A DNA stretch of 64,000 nt, taken from positions 62,001 through 126,000 of the forward strand of contig BRXU01000003.1 of NCBI GenBank assembly GCA_030267565.1, given 5' to 3'. Shown here one piece after another: positions 1 through 10,229 of the stretch. The position numbers and the translations under genes are program-made. Position 1 is the stretch's first letter. Each line of letters opens with the position of its first letter. Source of the stretch: Pleodorina starrii (Eukaryota; Chlorophyta; Chlorophyceae; Chlamydomonadales; Volvocaceae). Below the pieces are notes generated by a model. The model made no database searches. It was not told the DNA's origin and saw nothing but the letters and a program-made list of their open reading frames with translations.

Positions 1-480
1 GCTCCACCCCGCTCCTCCTCGCCCCATGCTCCACCCCGCTCCGCCTCGCCCCATGCTCCGCTCCGCCCTGCTGCGCCCCATGCTCCGCCCCGCCGTTACT
101 GTTCTGTTTCCCTCCCGTACCATCGCCCCACCCCATGCTTCGTGGCGCCGTGGCCCGCACTATCGTGCCCCACCTGCCCCTTACCCTGTCTGCCCCTGCT
201 CCCTGCCTGCCTGCCCCTCCCTGCCTACCCGTGCCTGCCCGCCTGCCCCTGCCTGCCCCTGCCTGCCTGCCTCTCCCTGCCTGCCCCTGCTGTGCTCTTG
301 CGTGAATGCTACCGCATCGTACCCCCATGCTCTGCACCTCTTGCCCAGCATCACCCCTGTGATCTCGCCATCGCGGGGTACCCCTCATGCATGTGGGTAC
401 ACCGTGCAGCCGGTGTGATGGGGAGCCACGTTGGCCCACTCCTGGTCAGCACCCCCTTCCTCCTCCCCTGAGATTCTCTT
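1..480. repeat. C-rich degenerate minisatellite, left edge
   Basis: This stretch is pyrimidine-rich low-complexity DNA. It opens with imperfect repeats of a CATGCTCCGCCCCGC-like core and passes at about 190-290 into CCTGC/CCTGCC-type short repeats. The open frames across it are rich in Pro, His, Ala, Ser and Cys in several frames at once, which is what stop-poor C-rich DNA gives by chance. I see no gene. Confidence 0.75.
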
Positions 481-827
481 TTCCAGCCAGGCAGCCAGTC
501 AGCCAGGCAGCCAGGCAGTCAGGCAGCCGTATTGCTCATATTTCGCTGCACTGCAGTCTCGTAGGAAGTTGAATAGCAGTTGGTATGGAATCTGCTCGCA
601 CAGTGGGTGCGGAGGATAGGGCAGCACTCCAGCGTCGTTGCTGCAGTGCTGTTACTAACAAAGCAGTAACATGCTCCTGGTCTTTTGAAAAATAAATTTT
701 AATTAAAAAGAGGGTCGTGCAGGATTGAACAGACGATCTCTGGTTTAAATTAATAATTGGTCGACCGAGATTCGAACTGACGACCTCTGGCATCGTTAGA
801 TGCGGCGTTCCAACCGAGCGTTTTTGA
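386..827. repeat. Direct duplication, copy 1 (about 0.44 kb)
   Basis: This segment recurs almost unchanged at 914-1355, an offset of 528 bp. It starts at GCATGTGGGTACACC and runs through the CAGGCAGCCAG minisatellite and the SINE-like segment to the GAGCGTTTTTG motif. The second copy starts directly after a small AAATCCC/GGGATTT palindrome and ends where a CCGAAA tract begins. Confidence 0.85.
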
Positions 828-913
828 GACATGTCAAAACTGGAGAACCAATTGTCCATACCAACGAAAACAAAAAAATGCCCGAGTGGCCCGGCATCAA
901 ATCCCTAAAGGGA
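484..913. repeat. SINE-like composite repeat with tRNA-like modules, copy A
   Basis: In order it has a (CAGGCAGC)-type minisatellite, about 150 bp of shared body, an AT-rich linker, and two tRNA-like T-arm motifs read on the minus strand near 718-745 and 765-790. A conserved segment with GACATG and GAGTGGCC follows, and it ends in a palindrome AAATCCC...GGGATTT at about 898-912. The same order recurs at 1012, 3660, 8645 and 10230, so it is a dispersed family. The minus-strand CAGTTCGAATC matches a Pol III B box. The acceptor and anticodon arms do not fold into a full tRNA, so I call it tRNA-related rather than a tRNA gene. Confidence 0.5.
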
Positions 914-1355
914 TTTGCATGTGGGTACACCGTGCAGCCGGTGTGATGGGGAGCCACGTTGGCCCACTCCTGGTCAGCACCCCCTTCCTCCTCCCCTGAG
1001 ATTCTCTTTTCCAGCCAGGCAGCCAGTCAGCCAGGCAGCCAGGCAGTCAGGCAGCCGTATTGCTCATATTTCGCTGCACAGCAGTCTCGTAGGAAGTTGA
1101 ATAGCAGTTGGTATGGAATCTGCTCGCACAGTGGGTGCGGAGGATAGGGCAGCACTCCAGCGTCGTTGCTGCAGTGCTGTTACTAACAAAGCAGTAACAT
1201 GCTCCTGGTCTTTTGAAAAATAAATTTTAATTAAAAAGAGGGTCGTGCAGGATTGAACAGACGATCTCTGGTTTAAATTAATAATTGGTCGACCGAGATT
1301 CGAACTGACGACCTCTGGAATCGTAAGATGCGGCGTTCCAACCGAGCGTTTTTGT
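914..1355. repeat. Direct duplication, copy 2
   Basis: This is the second copy of 386-827, with only a few substitutions, for example the tail motif CATCGTTAGATG becoming AATCGTAAGATG. Its right end is cut off at the start of a CCGAAA hexamer tract. Confidence 0.85.
1012..1355. repeat. SINE-like composite repeat, copy B (3'-truncated)
   Basis: This is the SINE-like family member contained in the second duplication copy. It keeps the CAGGCAGC minisatellite, the body and both tRNA-like T-arm motifs. It lacks the GAGTGGCC segment and terminal palindrome because the CCGAAA tract replaces them. Confidence 0.5.
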
Positions 1356-1518
1356 CGAAACCGAAACCGAAACCGAAACCGAAACCGAAACCGAAACCGA
1401 AACCGAAACCGAAATTGAAACTGAAACCGAAACCGAAACCGAAACCGAAAGCGAAAGCGAAACCGTAACCGCAACCGAAACCGAAACCGAAAGCGAAACC
1501 GAAACCGAAACCGAAAGC
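1355..1518. repeat. (CCGAAA)n hexanucleotide tract
   Basis: This is a nearly pure hexamer array of GAAACC/CCGAAA with scattered variants (GAAATT, GAAACT, GAAAGC, GTAACC). It gives artificial RF-repeat or KP-repeat peptides depending on frame and strand. Related tracts occur at 5141, 6415 and 9159. Confidence 0.9.
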
Positions 1519-3420
1519 GGCCCATGCGCGCCCCATGCTCCGTGCCGCTCAGCCCCATGCTCCGCCCCGCATCGTACTGCTGGGCCAGCTCGCGGCCCGC
1601 CTCACCCCATGCTCTGCCTCAGTCCACCTGGCTGCATGCTCCGCCCGCCTGTTGTGTGTGCTGCATAGTACCGTTGACGAAGACCCTGCGCTTTCGTGCA
1701 GTGCCGTCCCACCCCGCCCCGCCTCATGCTCCGTGCCCCTTGCCCTTGCCCCGCTTGTTCTGTCACCCCCGGGCCGCATGCTTCCCAACACACCCACCCC
1801 GCCCCTGCCCCGCAACCGCAACCACAACTGTAACCACAACCGCAACCGCAATCGCAACCGCAGCGAGCGGCCTCATGCTCCGCGGCGCTCCGCCCCATGC
1901 TCTGCTCCAGTCTGCCTTGCTCCATGCTCCACCCTGGCCCGCCCCACCCCATGCTCCACCCCGCCCCACCCCATGCTCCGCCCCGCTCCACCCTATGCTC
2001 CGCAGCAGTGTGCCTCGCTCCATGCTCCGCCCCGCTCCACCCTATGCTCCGCAGCACTGTGCCTCGCTCCATGCTCCGCCTCGCCCTGCTTCCTCCCATC
2101 TTCCACCACGTTCCGCCTCGCCCCATGCTCCGCCCCGCCCTGCCTTGCTCCATGTTCCGCGCCGCTCCAACCCATGCTCCGCGGCGGTCTGCGTCATGCT
2201 CCGCACCGTTCCGTCTCACCCTATGCTCCGCCCCGGCCCGCCGTGTTCCATGCTCCGCCTCGCACCGTGTCGCCCTATGCTCTTTCCCGCTTCCCCTCAG
2301 CCCGCCTGGCCCCATGCTCCGCTCTGCACCACCTCGCCCCATGCTCTGCTGTGCCCTATCCCGCCCCATGGTTCGCCCCGCCCATGGGGGCGTCGTACCC
2401 CCATGTTCTGCACCTGTTGCCCGGCATCACCCCTGCGATCTCGCCATCGTGTCATGCATGTGGGTACCTCGTGCAGCCGGTGCGATGGGGAGCCAACACG
2501 TTGGCCCGCCTCCTGTCTGCACCGCCTTTCTCCTCGCCCGCTCCATAAATTTCCCCGTGTGGTTTCCTTACTCCCGACCCCTCGTTCTTCCTTCCTCCCC
2601 TCCCGACATACCCTGCCCTATGCCACCTCCGAGAACCAACATCGCGTCGCCTCCCATCCTGCCGTCGTTCCCCTTGTGTCCCCCCTCCCATCCTCCCGTC
2701 CTTGTCCCCTCTCTTTGACTCACCCGTGCCCTTACCCCGCGATCCGCCTTTCTCCTCTTCCCTGTTATCCGTTCCTCTTGCATCGCCCCATGGTCCGTTC
2801 CGCCTTGCCTCATCCTATGCTCCTGCCCGCCCCGCCTCACCCTACGCTCCGCCCCGCCCTGTGTCGCCCTATGCTCCGCCCCGCTCTGCCTCGCTCCATG
2901 CTCCGCGCCGCTCCGCTTCGCCCCATGCTCCGCCCCGCTCCACCTCGCCCCATGCTCCGCCCCGCCGTTATCTTCACTCCGCCACACCTCACTCCATGCT
3001 CCGCCCAGCTGTGCCCCATGCTCCACTCTGCCCCACCTCACCCCATGCTGCACCCCGCCTCGGTGCCGCCCCTCCAGCTCTGCCACCCTCCAGCTCGTTT
3101 GCATGCCTCACTCCCATGCTCCGCTTCGCCTCGCCTCACCGGATGCTCTGCCCCATGCTCCGCCTCGCCTTACCCCATGCTCCACCCAGCCCCACCCCGC
3201 CCCATGCCCCGTCCCGCCTTGCTCCGACCTTGTGATCGAGCGTTTGTGTGGAGTGGTGTGGCGTGTGGCGCCGTCTGCGTTGTCTCGCCCACTGTTCCCC
3301 GCGGCGCCGTGCCGTGCACTATCGTGCCTCACCTCGCTCCTCCCAATGCCCGGCCCGTTCTGCCTTGCCTCATCCTAGGCTCCACCCTGCCCCGCCATGC
3401 CCCATGCTTGTACTACCGTT
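1519..3420. repeat. C-rich CATGCTCC minisatellite field
   Basis: These are dozens of imperfect copies of a roughly 15-33 bp motif built on CCCCATGCTCCGCCCCGC, with a (CCGCAA/CCACAA)n patch at about 1809-1863. Six-frame translation gives a 633-codon open frame on the plus strand and equally long frames on the minus strand. Their composition is repetitive and no domain is visible, so this is non-coding repeat DNA. The stretch 2400-2560 resembles 340-470 and 9870-9990 (TGTGGGTACC...GCAGCCGG segment), which indicates local shuffling of the same blocks. Confidence 0.75.
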
Positions 3421-3659
3421 CATGAAGGCGTGGCGCTTCCGTGCAGCAGTGCTTGCCCCACCCCACTCCACCGAGCTGTGCCCCGCCATGCCGAGCGCTC
3501 GACCCCACCGTCGCGTCCGAACTACCCTTCGGCACGTCACGTCACGTCCCTGCTGCCGCTTTGCCGCCCACATCCCTTATATCTAGTCACGTCCCTGCTG
3601 CCGCTTTGCCGCCCACATCCCTTATATCTACTCATCCTCCACTTCTCATATATCCACTC
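3421..3659. other. C-rich spacer with a 42-bp-class direct repeat
   Basis: No gene is seen here. The segment contains two adjacent copies of a sequence beginning GTCACGTCCCTGCTGCCGC and ending CCTTATATCTA (about 3538-3630), then leads into the minisatellite of the next SINE-like copy. Confidence 0.5.
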
Positions 3660-4113
3660 CAGCAGGCAGGCAGACACGCAGGCAGGCAGCCGTATTGCTG
3701 ACATTTCGCTGCTCAGCAGTCCCGCAGGAAGTTGAATAGCAGTTGGTATGGAATCTGCTCGCACGGTGCACGCGCAGCATGGGGCAGCACTCCAGCGTCG
3801 TTGCTGCAGTGCTGCTACTAACAAAGCAGTAACAGGCTCCTGGTCTTTTGAAAAATAAATTTTAATTAAAAACTTGGCCGCGCAGGATTTGAACTGGCGA
3901 CCTCTGATTTATAATATATATTGATCGGCCAAGATTCGAATTGAGGACCTCTGGATTCCTTCGGCGGCGACCTAGCGACCGAGCATTTTACAGACATGCC
4001 AAAATCGGTGAACCCCGGTACACACCCACGAAGTGCGAAAAATGCACGAGTGGCCACGGTATCAAATCCCAAAGGGATTTGCAAAGGGATTTGCAAATCC
4101 CAAAGGGATTTGC
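3660..4113. repeat. SINE-like composite repeat with tRNA-like modules, copy C
   Basis: This is the most complete family member. It has a CAGGCAGG minisatellite, the body, an AT-rich linker, a first tRNA-like T arm (GGATTTGAACTGGCGACC, plus-strand reading) and a second one (AGATTCGAATTGAGGACC). A D-arm-like stretch near 3960-3990, ACAGACATGCC, GAGTGGCC and a doubled AAATCCCAAAGGGATTT palindrome (about 4064-4112) follow. The tRNA array begins immediately after the palindrome. Confidence 0.5.
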
Positions 4114-4930
4114 ACTGGTCGAATCCCACGTGTACGGCTTGCAGGCGCACATGTGTCTACATGGCCTCGCTCGGTAGCCGGCCACATGTAAGAAAGGAAG
4201 GCAGACCCATGACATTATGTCAAACATGAAGAACCCATCCCTACTTGTGTATTTCAGGATATGATGACCTAGTCTGGCATAGGGATGCAGCTCTTTTAGA
4301 ATATAATTTTAGTAGAATTATTAGAACTTAGAGAAGAATCATCGATGAGCGTTTAGGAGATTCTAGTGTCGTCCTTTTCTCATGCCTCGAAACCAATGCC
4401 TGTCATAAATTAAGGCGACAGACCAAAGTCATTTCCGCCCATCCAAAATGGCCGATTCTGGTACCGGGTCGTCAAAGACCACTAGTAAGAAGGATACACA
4501 CACTTATGGCACGTGTGAGGTTGATGTGGCAGCCTATCATGACACTTTGAAGGGTGCCAAAGCAAAGAAAAGCACTGTATGGTGGTCACCTTTCACCGTG
4601 CTTCTACTCGAGGGTGTTGTACAGCTTATGTGCACCGTCCATGATTGTAAAATTGGTAGTCCATATAGATTACTATCTTATTAAATATAAACTTATCCCA
4701 AGCCCAATGAGTGCGTTCTCCAGTTGCCCTTGTCAATTTCTTTCATGGAATGGTTCTGGGGATTTCCTGTCAAGGGCCGGCTTAGGCAAGGCTCTTAATA
4801 GCTGCTGCACGCATTAACCAATACTGCAATATTTGCAGGCATGAAAAACATAGAATACCCTACAATAGAACGTTTCACTAATGTTCTACTTTTTGACTTT
4901 GAAATACCTGGGTGATGAGTCTCACCCATT

Positions 4931-4934
4931 AAAA
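4931..4934 (-). terminator. Pol III-type TTTT terminator of tRNA-Trp
   Basis: A run of four T on the transcribed strand lies a few nucleotides 3' of the tRNA-Trp discriminator. It is conserved in almost every unit; in the unit at 60096 the neighbouring bases have changed but the run remains. Confidence 0.55.
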
Positions 4935-4941
4935 CTCCTAT

Positions 4942-5013
4942 TGACCCCAGTGGGACTTGAACCCACAACCTTCGGATTTGGAATCCGCTGCCCCACCATT
5001 GGGCCATGGAGCC
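4942..5013 (-). tRNA. tRNA-Trp(CCA), unit 1, intact
   Basis: Trp tRNA decoding UGG. Read on the minus strand the gene has a 7-bp acceptor (GGCTCCA with TGGGGTC, two G-U pairs), D stem GCCC/GGGC, anticodon loop TTCCAAA with CCA at 34-36, and a perfect T stem GTGGG/CCCAC around TTCAAGT. The discriminator is A, there is no intron and no encoded CCA. A-box and B-box sequences are in the usual places. A TTTT terminator lies 7 nt beyond the 3' end. The only structural blemish is a G27-A43 mismatch shared by all copies. Confidence 0.88.
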
Positions 5014-5140
5014 GCTGCTCATCGTAATGAAAGTCCTCATCCTGAATACATGCAGTATAGTTGCAACCGCATCATGTGTACTGGCCTTCGGCTCGCCCTT
5101 TGGGCTCGCTTAGCAAATCCCTCTCGCCATCGGCGAAAAG

Positions 5141-5380
5141 CGAAACCGAAAAGAAACCGAAACCGAAACCGAAACCGAAACCGAAACCGAAACTGAAACC
5201 GAAACCGAAACCGAAACCGAAACCGAAACCGAAACCGAAACCGAAACCGAAATTGAAACCGAAACCGAAACCGAAACCGAAACCGAAAGTGAAACTGCAA
5301 CCGAAACCGAAACCGAAACCGAAACCGAAACCGAAACCGAAACCGAAACCGAAACCGAAACCGAAATCGAAATCAAGACC
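5141..5380. repeat. (CCGAAA)n hexanucleotide tract
   Basis: This is the longest hexamer tract in the window, interrupted by a few GAAATT, GAAACT and GTGAAACTGC variants. It is preceded by a 45-bp segment (5080-5127) that also precedes the tract at 9088, so segment and tract travel together. Confidence 0.9.
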
Positions 5381-6413
5381 ACAAGTACTCTCGTTTTTCC
5401 TTCCCCCTTCCCGACATCCATTTCCATCTCTTCCCCCAGATCCCCCCTCGCTGGGTAAGTTTTGCTCACTCGTCAATTTTTCGCCGTGCCCCAACGGCTA
5501 ACCCCCGCATCCATGTCCATCTCCTCCCCCACATCACTCCTTGCCTTTGCCCCTGCTTGCTTGTTCTGTCACCCCCGGTCCCTGCCTTGCCCCCGCCCTG
5601 CCTCCCCCCCCTGCCCGGCCTGTGTTGTGCTTCTCTCACCCCGGGCCGTCCTTATTACAGCAGTTGTGTGCGCACTGTACTGTACTACTTCATCCGTGTT
5701 ACTATTCGGGACCCTCTGCCCCATACACCCCACGCCAAGCCCACCCTGCCGTATTTTTCACCGTGCCCCAACAGCTGACCCCCGCATCCATCTCCATCTC
5801 GTCCCCCACGTCCCCCCTCACCGGGTAACTTTTGCTCGGTTGTCAAGTTTTCGCCGTGCCCCAACGGCTGACCCCCGCATCCATGTCCATCTCCTCCCCC
5901 ACATCACCCCTTGCCTTTGCCCCCGCTTGTTCTGTCACCCCCGGTCCCTGCCTTGCCCCCGCCCTGCCTCCCCCCCCTGCCCTGCCTGTGTTGTGTTTCG
6001 TTGTGTTGGATGGATGGATGGATGGATGGATGGATTGATGCATGGATCCACCCGCACCGGCCCCCACCACCTCCAGTCCCTCCCTTCCACCGCCCCCTGT
6101 CGAATCCCCCGCCGCAGCCCCCCTCCCTCCTGCCACCCCGCCTCCCCTTCCCCCCCCCCGCTCCACCCAATCCTGCTCCTCCCTTGCTTTGCTCTTACCC
6201 GAATGCCACCGTATCGTACCCCCATGCTCTGCACCTCACTGGCAGTTCTTGCCCAGCATCACCCCTGTGATCTCGCTATCACGGGGGCCCGCCCCCGCGA
6301 TGTTGGCCCGCCCCCGGTCTGCACCCCTTTCCTCCTCCCCGCTCCGTGGCGTTCCGCCCCATGCTCTGTCCCTGCCCGCCCCATGCTCCGGCCCACCCCG
6401 CCCCGCCCCATGC
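5280..6413. repeat. Tandem duplication of about 1.2 kb, copy 1
   Basis: This begins near the GTGAAACTGC variant in the hexamer tract and runs through pyrimidine-rich DNA with CCCCAACGGCT repeats and a GGAT tetranucleotide run, to CGCCCCATGCTC. The second copy is 6495-7626, offset 1197 bp in the body and 1215 bp at the hexamer end because the tract lengths differ. Open frames in it are compositional. Confidence 0.85.
6005..6043. repeat. (GGAT)n microsatellite
   Basis: This is a run of TGGA/GGAT repeats ending in GATTGATGCATGGATCC. The homologous run at 7202 has one more repeat. Confidence 0.9.
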
Positions 6414-6414
6414 T

Positions 6415-6573
6415 CCGAAACCGAAACCGAAACCGAAACCGAAACCGAAACCGAAACCGAAACCGAAATTGAAACCGAACCGAAACCGAAACCGAAACCG
6501 AAAGTGAAACTGCAACCAAAACCGAAACCGAAACCGAAACCGAAACCGAAACCGAAACCGAAATCGAAATCAA
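6415..6573. repeat. (CCGAAA)n hexanucleotide tract
   Basis: This hexamer tract joins the two copies of the 1.2-kb duplication. It starts abruptly after CCATGCTCCG and contains the same GTGAAACTGC interruption as the tract at 5141. Confidence 0.9.
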
Positions 6574-7626
6574 GACCACAAGTACTCTCGTTTTTCCTTC
6601 CCCCTTCCCGACATCCATTTCCATCTCTTCCCCCAGATCCCCCCTCGCTGGGTAAGTTTTGCTCACTCGTCAATTTTTCGCCGTGCCCCAACGGCTAACC
6701 CCCGCATCCATGTCCATCTCCTCCCCCACATCACTCCTTGCCTTTGCCCCTGCTTGCTTGTTCTGTCACCCCCGGTCCCTGCCTTGCCCCCGCCCTGCCT
6801 CCCCCCCCTGCCCGGCCTGTGTTGTGTTTCTCTCACCCCGGGCCGTCCTTATTACAGCAGTTGTGTGCGCACTGTACTGTACTACTTCATCCGTGTTACT
6901 ATTCGGGACCCTCTGCCCCATACACCCCACGCCAAGCCCACCCTGCCGTATTTTTCACCGTGCCCCAACAGCTGACCCCCGCATCCATCTCCATCTCGTC
7001 CCCCACGTCCCCCCTCACCGGGTAACTTTTGCTCGGTTGTCAAGTTTTCGCCGTGCCCCAACGGCTGACCCCCGCATCCATGTCCATCTCCTCCCCCACA
7101 TCACCCCTTGCCTTTGCCCCCGCTTGTTCTGTCACCCCCGGTCCCTGCCTTGCCCCCGCCCTGCCTCCCCCCCCTGCCCTGCCTGTGTTGTGTTTCGTTG
7201 TGTTGGATGGATGGATGGATGGATGGATGGATGGATTGATGCATGGATCCACCCGCACCGGCCCCCACCACCTCCAGTCCCTCCCTTCCACCGCCCCCTG
7301 TCGAATCCCCCGCCGCAGCCCCCCTCCCTCCTGCCACCCCGCCTCCCCTTCCCCCTCCCCCGCTCTCTCCCGCTCCACCCAATCCTGCTCCTCCCTTGCT
7401 TTGCTCTTACCCGAATGCCACCGTATCGTACCCCCATGCTCTGCACCTCACTGGCAGTTCTTGCCCAGCATCACCCCTGTGATCTCGCTATCACGGGGGC
7501 CCGCCCCCGTGATGTTGGCCCGCCCCCGGTCTGCACCCCTTTCCTCCTCCCCGCTCCGTGGCGTTCCGCCCCATGCTCTGTCCCTGCCCGCCCCATGCTC
7601 CGGCCCACCCCGCCCCGCCCCATGCT
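6495..7626. repeat. Tandem duplication of about 1.2 kb, copy 2
   Basis: This is nearly identical to 5280-6413. Differences include an extra GGAT repeat, a short insertion in the pyrimidine-rich stretch near 7353-7370, and isolated substitutions. Its high identity points to a recent event. Confidence 0.85.
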
Positions 7627-7968
7627 CTGCTCCGCCGTGCCCCACCACGTGCTCTACCCTACCCCGCCCCATGCTCCACCCCGCTCCACCCCGCTGCATG
7701 CTCCGCTCCGCCCCGCCCTGCTCCATGCTCCGCCCCGTCCTGCCTTGCTCCGCCCCACCCCATGCTCCGCCCCACCCCATGTTCCGCCCCACGATGCCCC
7801 ATGTCCTCCCCCACGTCCCCCCTTGCTTTTGTCCCCGCTTGTTCTGTCACCCTCAGGCTGTATGCCTCCCAACACGACCAGCCCACCCCTGCCCCTGACT
7901 TGCCTCCACCTTACCCCCCCTGCCCTGCCTGTGTTGTGTTCCCCTTTCCCCCCTGCCGTTTTTATTAC
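7627..7968. repeat. C-rich CATGCTCC minisatellite remnant
   Basis: This is the same degenerate motif family as 1519-3420, followed by pyrimidine-rich unique-looking DNA. No gene is seen. Confidence 0.6.
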
Positions 7969-8411
7969 CCCCACTGCCACTTGCCACCCTATGCTCCGCT
8001 CCGCCCCGCCCTGCTGCATGCTCCGCTCCACCCCGCCCCGCTCCATGCTCCACGGCGTTCCGCCTTGCCCCACCCCATGTTGTGCCCCGTCTCGCTGTGC
8101 TCCGACCTTGCGATCGAGTGTTTCTGCCTGGCTTTCGAGTGGCCCTGGTATCAAATCCCGGTGTCCTTGCCGTTGTCCTTGCCGTTCTGTCTGCTTTCCT
8201 GTTTGTGCTGCCTGCCTGCCTGCCTGCCTGGATCGTGCAGGATGAAATCCAACGGGTCGTGCAGGAGTCTAACCGACGATATCTGCCTGTCTGGCTGCCA
8301 AGTTGCCTGCTTGTGTGCCTTTTGTTTCCCTTTCGCAATGGCCACCGCTCGTACAACGAAAAATGTATACAAACACGAAATACGAGAAAGGGTAGCACAG
8401 GATTTGAATTA
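7969..8411. repeat. Tandem duplication of about 444 bp, copy 1
   Basis: This runs from CCACTGCCACTTGCC through a (CTGC)n run and a GTGCAGGATGAAATC stretch to GGATTTGAA. The copy ends exactly in a tRNA-like T-arm motif, and copy 2 resumes there with CCGGCGAC. The duplication breakpoint therefore lies in the B-box-like sequence. Confidence 0.85.
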
Positions 8412-8855
8412 CCCCCTCTGCCACTTGCCACCCTATGCTCCGCTCCGCCCCGCCCTGCTGCATGCTCCGCTCCACCCCGCCCCGCTCCATGCTCCACGGT
8501 GTTCCGCCTTGCCCCACCCCATGTTGTGCCCCGTCTCGCTGTGCTCCGACCTTGCGATCGAGTGTTTCTGCCTGGCTTTCGAGTGGCCCTGGTATGAAAT
8601 CCCGGTGTCCTTGCCGTTGTCCTTGCCGTTCTGTCTGCTTTTCTGTTTGCGCTGCCTGCCTGCCTGCCTGCCTGGATCGTGCAGGATGAAATCAAACGGG
8701 TCGTGCAGGAGTCTAACCGACGATATCTGCCTGTCTGGCTGCCAAGTTGCCTGCTTGCGTGCCTTTTGTTTCCCTTTCGCAATGGCCACCGCTCGTACAA
8801 CGAAACATGTATACAAACACGAAATACGAGAAAGGGTAGCGCAGGATTTGAACCG
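8412..8855. repeat. Tandem duplication of about 444 bp, copy 2
   Basis: This is the near-identical second copy of 7969-8411. It continues beyond the T-arm motif into the rest of a SINE-like element. Confidence 0.85.
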
Positions 8856-9085
8856 GCGACTACTGGATGCACGACTGCACAAAACAGAAAATTTAAAATT
8901 CCATGAAGGATTCGAACCGACGACCTCTGGAATTCTTCGTCGACAACCTAACAACCGACCGTTTTAGACACATGCCATAATCGGAGAACCAATTGTCCAT
9001 ACCCCATATAGTCACAAATCTGCACGAGTGGCCCCGGCACTGGCCTTCGGCTCGCCCTTTGGGCTCGCTTAGCAAATCCCTTTCG
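8645..9085. repeat. SINE-like composite repeat, copy D
   Basis: The order is a CTGCC-type run, the body, a first T-arm motif (GGATTTGAACCGGCGAC) near 8845 and a linker. A second motif (GGATTCGAACCGACGACC) lies near 8909, followed by a D-arm-like stretch, ACACATGCC and GAGTGGCC. It then enters the 45-bp CCTTCGGCTCGCC segment shared with 5080. The tRNA-like modules are on the minus strand. Confidence 0.5.
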
Positions 9086-9087
9086 CG

Positions 9088-9266
9088 GCGCAACCGCAAC
9101 CGCAACTGCAACCGTAACCACAACCACAACCGCAACCGCAACCACAACCACAACCACAACCGCAACCGAAAGCGAAAACCGAAATCGAAACCAAAACCGA
9201 AACCGAAACCGAAGCCGAAACCGAAACCGAAACCGAAACCGAAATCGAAATCGAAACCAAAACTGC
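9088..9266. repeat. (CCGCAA/CCACAA)n passing into (CCGAAA)n
   Basis: This hexamer array shifts from CCGCAA and CCACAA repeats (to about 9165) into CCGAAA repeats. It suggests that the hexamer families interconvert by point change plus slippage. Confidence 0.85.
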
Positions 9267-10229
9267 AAGTACTCCTTCCCCTCCTCCCGACACACCCTGC
9301 CGTATTTTTCGCTGTGCCCCAACGGCTGACCTCCGCATCCATCTCCATCTCTTCACCGGGTAACTTTTGCTCGCACATCAGTTTTTCGCCGTGCCCCAAT
9401 GGCTGACCCCCGCACACATCTCCATCTCGTCCCCCACATCCCCCCTTCACTAATTATTCCCACTTTGCTGGCTCCCTTACCCACATCGAGTATAGTGGCT
9501 TGTCCCACAAATTTCCCCGTCTGGTTTCCCTTCGTCGTTTTTCCTTCGTCCCCATGCTCCGCCCCGCCCCCCCGCTCCATGGTCCGCCTCGCCCCGGCCC
9601 ACCCCAAGCCCCGCGGGGTCACCCAATGCCACCCCAAGGCCTCCACGTAGAAGTGCGTGAATAATCCACAGCTCTGCCACCCTCCAGCTTTTTTGTATGC
9701 ACGATTTTCACCTCCACGACACCTTCACCATCCCACCTCCACCCTCACCCCAACCCACACCGGCCCCCACTACCTCCAGTGGCCTCCGACACAGACTGCC
9801 CCTGCCGCTGCTTTGCCGCCCACATCCCTGCCTGCCTGCCCTTCCCTGCGTGCCCCTGCTCTGCCCTTGCGTGAATGCCACCGCGTCGTACCCCCATGTT
9901 TTGCACCTCTTGCCCAGCATCACGGGGTACCCGTGCAGCCGGTGCGATGGGGAGCCAACAGGTTGGCCCGCCTCCGGTCTGCACCCTACCCTGCGATCCA
10001 CCTTTCTCCCCTTCCCTGTTATCCGTTCCTCTTGCATCGCTCCGCCCCATGCTGCGTCCTTTCACTTTTGTCTCCCTTCCCATCCTGCCATCGCTGTCCC
10101 CTCTCTTCAACTCACGCATGCCCCTACCGTGCGATCCGCCCGTGTCCCCTCTCCCGTGATCCGTTCCCTTTGCATCCAGCCGCTGTCCCTTTGCCGTTCT
10201 CCTTGCCGTTCTCTCTGCCTTTTTCTTTC
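9267..10229. other. Pyrimidine-rich gene-free stretch
   Basis: This repeats blocks seen at 5400-5880 (CCCCAACGGCTGACC) and at 2400-2560 (GTGCAGCCGG with GGGGAGCCAA). It carries short CATGCTCC patches. No gene or complete repeat of another class is seen. Confidence 0.5.

Larger units (their letters stand above)
4114..5079. repeat. Left part of array unit 1
   Basis: This covers unit positions from ACTGGTCGAATCCCACG to ATCATGTGT. It contains the first anchor and an intact tRNA-Trp. It is separated from its other half, which begins TTGACCCATG at 10592, by a 5.5-kb insertion. The two halves abut exactly in unit coordinates. Confidence 0.85.

Noticed and set aside
1524..3425. A 633-codon plus-strand open frame and long overlapping frames in the C-rich region
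   Set aside because: Long frames exist on both strands at once with repetitive Pro/His/Ala/Ser or Gly/Arg/Glu composition and no domain. They arise from stop-poor C-rich repeats.
5061..6698. KPKPKP, RFRFRF and SVSVSV repeat proteins across the hexamer tracts
   Set aside because: These are translations of (CCGAAA)n in different frames and strands, not genes.
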